Assembly: GCF_032884065.1 (NCBI RefSeq)
Contig: NC_088867.1
Span: forward strand, 25,312,662-25,376,661
Direction of reading: 5' to 3'
Origin: Artemia franciscana
Taxonomy: Eukaryota; Arthropoda; Branchiopoda; Anostraca; Artemiidae
DNA length: 64,000 nucleotides
Each line of letters starts with the position of its first letter. Position 1 is the first letter of the stretch. This document shows, piece after piece, positions 59,802 through 64,000 of this stretch. The notes below the pieces were generated by a model. That model had not been told where the DNA came from and searched no databases. It worked only from the letters and a program-made list of their open reading frames with translations. The position numbers were made by a program, and so were the translations under genes.

Positions 59802-60061
59802 AGCATAGGTGCTCAACTGTGAGACCAACTTGATATGAAAAACAAAAAGAAGTGAATTTGATTCCCTGTAATTCTGGAAGGAAAATCAAATTTTTCAGCT
59901 CAGAAATCTTAGGTTCAAGCGTTAGCCAGAATATACTTTGGAGAATTAAGAGAAACAAGTTGGGTTTATCATTTACCCCAGGTAAAAAGCAAAGAAATAA
60001 CTTAAAATCACTTATAGAAAAACACGAGGGACTTGGTCCACTTGAACTTTACCCTCCTTAA
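59211..60061 (+). repeat. Duplicated segment, copy 1 (intact)
   Basis: 59211-59606 aligns with 60271-60655 (AAAACAGAATGAAT.GGC, TTAGTTGGAAGGTCGAGAGG, AATCAAACTAACGCC, 'CTCAGTGACTA.AGGAGCGCAA'). After about 150 bp, a poly(A) tract and the following 260 bp (59756-60061: GTGAGACCAACTTGATATGA, GAAGTGAATTTGATT, AACAAGTTGGGTTTAT) align with 62322-62680. The parts are therefore adjacent in copy 1 but about 1.65 kb apart in copy 2. Confidence 0.82.
59756..59798. repeat. Poly(A), 43 bp
   Basis: Uninterrupted A run. The sequence after it, not before it, is shared with the second poly(A) at 62322, so it is part of a repeat and not an obvious LINE tail. Confidence 0.97.
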
Positions 60062-60270
60062 CGTAGCTAAAAACAAGACAATAACTGTAGAAGAAAATCT
60101 TGTTTAAGTGAGCACAAAACTTAACCATATTTGAGCTAGCATTGAATACTTGAGCTATTGGTCTAATGTGTTAAGAATGTTCAGATCCTTTCTCAAGTTG
60201 AAAATATAAGTAGAACAATGTGAAGAATTTATTTAGCAAAAGCTGCTGCACCTATTATTAAAAATGTATC
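60062..60270. other. Spacer between duplicated segments
   Basis: AT-rich, no feature recognised. Confidence 0.4.
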
Positions 60271-60655
60271 TCTCTAAAACAGAATGAATCGGCAAAACAA
60301 AATGTCAGAATTTCGGTCACCACCTTCACTATTTAGTTGGAAGGTCGAGAGGATCACTTTGACAAACGAATTCAACAAAAATCAAACTAACGCCCTGTTT
60401 TACCGCCCAATTATTCTAATAAAATGCGAAATTCATAAAATCCTATTGTTCAAAGTATTGATCTTGACAGTGCTAAAATATGCAAATGTCAGTCAAATTA
60501 CTAAGCAAAAAATGCGAATAAAACAGGATAACTCATCTTTTTTGCATAAAAGGAGGTTTATTTAAATAAATCGGTCCAGAATATCACTTTTGTGATAAAA
60601 AATCCTAGAGCTCAGTGACTAGAGGAGCGCAATTTAGCGGATACGATTTTGTAAG
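60271..60655 (+). repeat. Duplicated segment, copy 2, left part
   Basis: Aligns with 59211-59606 over its whole length at moderate divergence. It ends at TTTTGTAAGAAATTAAAA, where the foldback composite begins. The 93-codon frame at 60284-60565 is not kept in copy 1. Confidence 0.82.
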
Positions 60656-60660
60656 AAATT

Positions 60661-62252
60661 AAAAAAAAAAAAAAGTTTTTTTTTAAATGAAAGTAAGGAG
60701 CGAGATTAAAACTTAAAACGAACAGAAATTACTCCGTATATGAAAGGGGCTTTTCCTCCTCAAAGCCCCGCTCTTTAAGCTAAAGTATCTCTTAACTCTA
60801 CATTTTAAAACAGTAAAAAACTCTAGCGTAAAGAGCGGGGCGTTGAGGAGGAAAAGCCCCTTTCATATACGAAGTAATTTCTGTTCGTTTTAATTTTTAA
60901 TCTCGCTCTTTACTTTCATTTAAATAAACTTGTTTTTTTGTTTAATTTCTGGACATTTTTGAATTAATGCATGTTTTGATCTTGGCTCTCTGCAAATAAA
61001 TAATTGAAACGAAATTTGCACATTAATTTTTGGGGGCTAAATGGCTTTTTCATAGTTTTAATCGGAAGATTTTGAGAAAAAAGGAGCGAGGGAGGAGGCC
61101 TAGTTGTCCTCCAATTTTTGATTACTTAAAAAGGCAACTATAACTTTTAATTTTTTACGAACGTTTTCATAAGTAAAAAATACACGTAACTTACGTAACG
61201 AACTTCTATATTCGTATGTTTTTATTGCGTATATGAGGGGGCTCACCCCTCGTCGATACCTCGCTCTTTACACTAAAGCTTAAATTTTGTCCCAATTCCT
61301 TAAGAATGACCCCTTAATCACAAAGGCCGTAGAATAAATAGTTGAAATTACTAAAAATACTTTAGCGTAAAGAGCGAGGTATTACGAGGAGGTCAACGCC
61401 TCATATGCGTAATAGTTTCTGTTCGTTTTAAGTTTTAATACTGCTCCTCACTTTCAGTAGAAAAAAACTTTTCATATTTATTTTGCATTGTTTTTATAAA
61501 ATAATGCTAGAAAATCCTGCGCCGCCTCCATTGAAAGTCTCTTCCCCCATGAGAAGTTCCTCCATAGAAAGATCCTCACACGTAACCCCCCTTCAACTCT
61601 CCCCCCAAACCAACAAAAATCCCCCTGAAAACGTCTGTACACTTCCCAGTAACCATTACTATATGTAAAAACAGGTCAAAGTTTGTAACTTGCAGCCCCT
61701 GCCACGGGGACTGAGAGGGAGTAAGTCGACCCCAAAGACATAGTTATTGGGTTTTTCGACTATGGTGAATAAAATGGCTATCTCAGAATTTTGATCCGGT
61801 GACTTTGGGATAAAAATGAGCGTGGGAGGGGGCGTAGGTGCCCTCCATTTTTTTGGTCACTTAAAAAGGGCACTAGAACTTTTAATTCCCGTTAGAATGA
61901 GCCCTTTCGCGAAATTCTAGGACCACTGAGTCGATACGATCACCCCTGGGAAAAAAAAACAAACAAAAAAACAAATAAACACGCATCCGTGATTTGTCTT
62001 CTGGGAAAAAATGCGAAATTCCACATTTTTGTAGATAGGGGCTGGAAACTTCTTCAAAAGGGTTCTCTGATACGCTGAATCTGATGGTGTGATTTTCGTT
62101 AAAATCGTATGACTTTTAGGTGGTGTTTTCCCCCTATTTTCTAAAATGATGCAAATCTTCTCAGGCTCGTAACTTTTGATGGGTATGACTAATCTTGATG
62201 AAACTTATATATTTAAAATCAGCATTAAAATGCGATTCTTTTGATGTAATTA
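60661..62252 (+). mobile_element. Foldback composite IV: B, spacer (reversed), A, body
   Basis: Module B (about 60675-60935, nearly perfect palindrome), spacer in reverse (TTAATGCATGTTTTGATCTT to AACTTACGTAACGAACTTCT), module A (61200-61465) and then the body (TCCCCCTGAAAACGTCTGTA to TTTTGATGTAATTAT at 62251). The terminal GAGCCGGG segment and hairpin are lost; only ATCAAACAGTTTATTG remains at 62257. The body is next to A, as in composites II and III. A 61-codon frame (61483-61668) is a shifted form of the body frame. It interrupts the duplicated segment. Confidence 0.88.
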
Positions 62253-62320
62253 TCCAAATTATCAAACAGTTTATTGTTTATTTCTGGATCCACTAGATTT
62301 TTTTTTATTATTAACCCCTA

Positions 62321-62321
<1 letters not shown>

Positions 62322-62381
<60 letters not shown>

Positions 62382-62680
62382 CGCGTACGTTCCTGAATTG
62401 TGAGGCCAATTCACTCTCAAAAACAAAAAACCAAGTGAATGTGGTTGCCTGTTACGCTGAAAGAAAGTCAAAGATTTTTATAGCACCACAGCTCCAATAG
62501 AAACTAAAAAATCTCTAGGTTTGAGCGTGAGTCTGAATATACTTTAATGCACTGAAACATGTTGGGTTTATTCTAAACCAAACATGTTGGTTAGGCTCAG
62601 GTAAAATGAAAAGGACCAACAACAAATGGCTAAGGAAAAACGAGAATGAACTAATACTGTACCTTCCCTAAACACCTTTT
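62322..62680 (+). repeat. Duplicated segment, copy 2, right part, with 57-bp poly(A)
   Basis: A57 at 62322-62378, then GTGAGGCCAATTCACTCTCA, CCAAGTGAATGTGGTTGCCT and 'GTTTGAGCGTGAGTCTGAATATACTTT', which align with 59799-60061. Together with 60271-60655 this is the second copy of the 59211-60061 segment. Confidence 0.78.
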
Positions 62681-63487
62681 CTTTATTTTTGAGAAATACC
62701 TACATTTATTAATAGGTATCAAATTTCCAATGGGATATTTTTATACCATGTAACCAAGTTTTTGAATGGTCATTTATAGGTAATGATTTCGACTAACATG
62801 ACTGGCTTATTTATCAGTAATGAGCTTTAGTTCAGGCTGAGGACTATTCACCCCCCTCTCTTGGCAGCATAAGGCACACATGGTTACACTATCAGACTTT
62901 CCAAATTCAGTTTCTTGTCTCTTGTTACAAAATCTACCTATACTGCTCTCAATGTACATTTTAATTTATCCACACTTTAAATAATGAACTCCCGAAGTGC
63001 AATGTCTCTAAGACGATTTCGAAATTTAGGGGGCACTATGGGAAAGAGGCACTTAGTACCTCTCAAAAGGATGAGGTGTATTTTACTTTCCTTATCTTAT
63101 AGATTTTGAGAATTGGTGTTTACAAGAGCGTAACTTTGCTCAAGAAACTAAAAAGCTTGAGAATATTTGATATTAATTGTAGAATTGTAGGAAGGGAGTA
63201 GAATGTTCAAGTTAGGAGACCACTGCTTTAATGTATATTTTCCGATCCAGAAACGACAGCCACGGAAGCGACCAGTTTTTTTTTCGGACATAAAAAAACA
63301 GAACTGAACCAAAAGCTTGCCAAAGCATTGACTCTGGCAGTTGAGTGTCACTTAATCTGAACAGAGCTGGACTGCATAAGCTTTTAATATTTCTGTTAAA
63401 ACCCTTTTTTATAGTTTTAACACAACTGAACACTTCTAATCCTTCATAAAGAATTGTCCAGTTAAGAAAATACCCTTAAATTTTCTA
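62681..63487. other. No gene seen
   Basis: AT-rich. Minus-strand frames of 67 and 73 codons at 63148-63433 have no recognisable domain and overlap each other in different frames. Confidence 0.45.
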
Positions 63488-63841
63488 TTTTTACATATAG
63501 TAATGGTTACTGGGAAGTGTACAGACGTTTTCAGGGGGATTTTTGTTGGTTTGGGGGGAGAGTTGAAGGGGGATTACGTGTGAGGATCTTTCTATGGAGG
63601 AACTTCTCATGGGGGAAGAGACTTTCAATGGAGGCGGCGCAGGATTTTCTAGCATTATTTTATAAAAACAATGCAAAATAAATATGAAAAGTTTTTTCTA
63701 CTGAAAGTGAGGAGCAGTATTAAAACTTAAAACGAACAGAAACTATTACGCATATGAGGGGTTGACCTCCTCGTAATACCTCGCTCTTTACGCTAAAGTA
63801 TTTTTTGTAATTTCAACTATTTATTCTACGGCCTTTGTGAT
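63488..63841 (-). mobile_element. Foldback-composite fragment, inverted near-identical copy of 61317-61671
   Basis: The minus strand from TTTACATATAGTAATGG to ATCACAAAGGCCGTAG repeats the body/module-A junction of composite IV with only a few differences by eye over 354 bp. Its encoded 61-codon frame (63491-63676) differs by one residue. It carries half of module A plus the start of the body and is cut at both ends. Confidence 0.92.
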
Positions 63842-64000
63842 ATTAGAACTAGAATACAAATTGTCTCTAAGCCCAAAACTCATGGGTTGTTCATAAAATT
63901 GAATATCAAAAGTCTAATTTAAAATTTAATCAACACCAAGAATAAAATTTCAAGTAAGAATAATTATCTAAAAACAACGAAAATAAATGTCAAAAGAGTA

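Noticed and set aside
62285..62297. GGATCCACTAG-like word resembling a vector polylinker
   Set aside because: Only about 11 bases, with no vector sequence on either side; chance match.
59756..62378. Poly(A) tracts as LINE or retrogene 3' tails
   Set aside because: The sequence downstream of both tracts is shared, while no coding remnant precedes them; they are internal to a duplicated repeat.

Overview
This window is AT-rich eukaryotic nuclear DNA made almost entirely of transposable elements and their remains. I found no host gene I can support in 64 kb: no multi-exon reading frame, rRNA gene or complete tRNA gene. The element mix is animal-like: APE-type LINE, Helitron, two hAT copies of the ZMYM1-like kind, a piggyBac copy, short hAT-type MITEs, and a high-copy foldback family. 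From memory, the foldback family (arms with AAAACGAACAGAAATTA and CGCTCTTTACGCTAAAGT, and a terminal palindrome around CAGTTCGTGGTAACGAACTG) matches repeats in genomic DNA of the brine shrimp Artemia. That assignment is recollection plus inference and was not searched.

Layout. 1-7.4 kb: unique-looking DNA with a hairpin, a short tandem duplication and MITEs, one with a clean 8-bp target duplication. 7.4-9.3 kb: a 5'-truncated LINE tail and a degenerate tandem array. 9.3-14.7 kb: nothing recognisable. 14.75-16.7 kb: a decayed LINE with endonuclease and partial reverse transcriptase. 17-21.5 kb: divergent repeats. 21.8-22.76 kb: a decayed hAT transposase. 22.9-26.85 kb: a degenerate tandem array with (ACT)n tracts, split by a 1,055-bp Helitron whose ends can be fixed to the base. 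27-31 kb: sparse, with another LINE tail and a MITE. 31.35-32.9 kb: first large foldback composite. 33-37 kb: sparse. 37.1-39.85 kb: a piggyBac pseudogene split by a 1,685-bp hAT element with perfect terminal repeats and an 8-bp target duplication. 40.9-64 kb: mostly foldback composites, including an 884/886-bp tandem duplication, an inverted pair with arms of about 355 bp, and a duplicated block whose second copy is split by a composite. At 58.1-59.0 kb the 22.9-26.85 kb array monomer reappears in reverse orientation.

How the parts relate. The sequence records layered insertion: Helitron into tandem array, hAT into piggyBac, foldback composite into a duplicated segment. The most unusual object is the foldback composite. 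It has two long palindromic modules (A and B), a spacer, a body of about 750-800 bp without a convincing gene, and a terminal hairpin. The whole A-spacer-B block lies in opposite orientations relative to the body in different copies, as if it can invert. No protein that could mobilise this family is encoded here.
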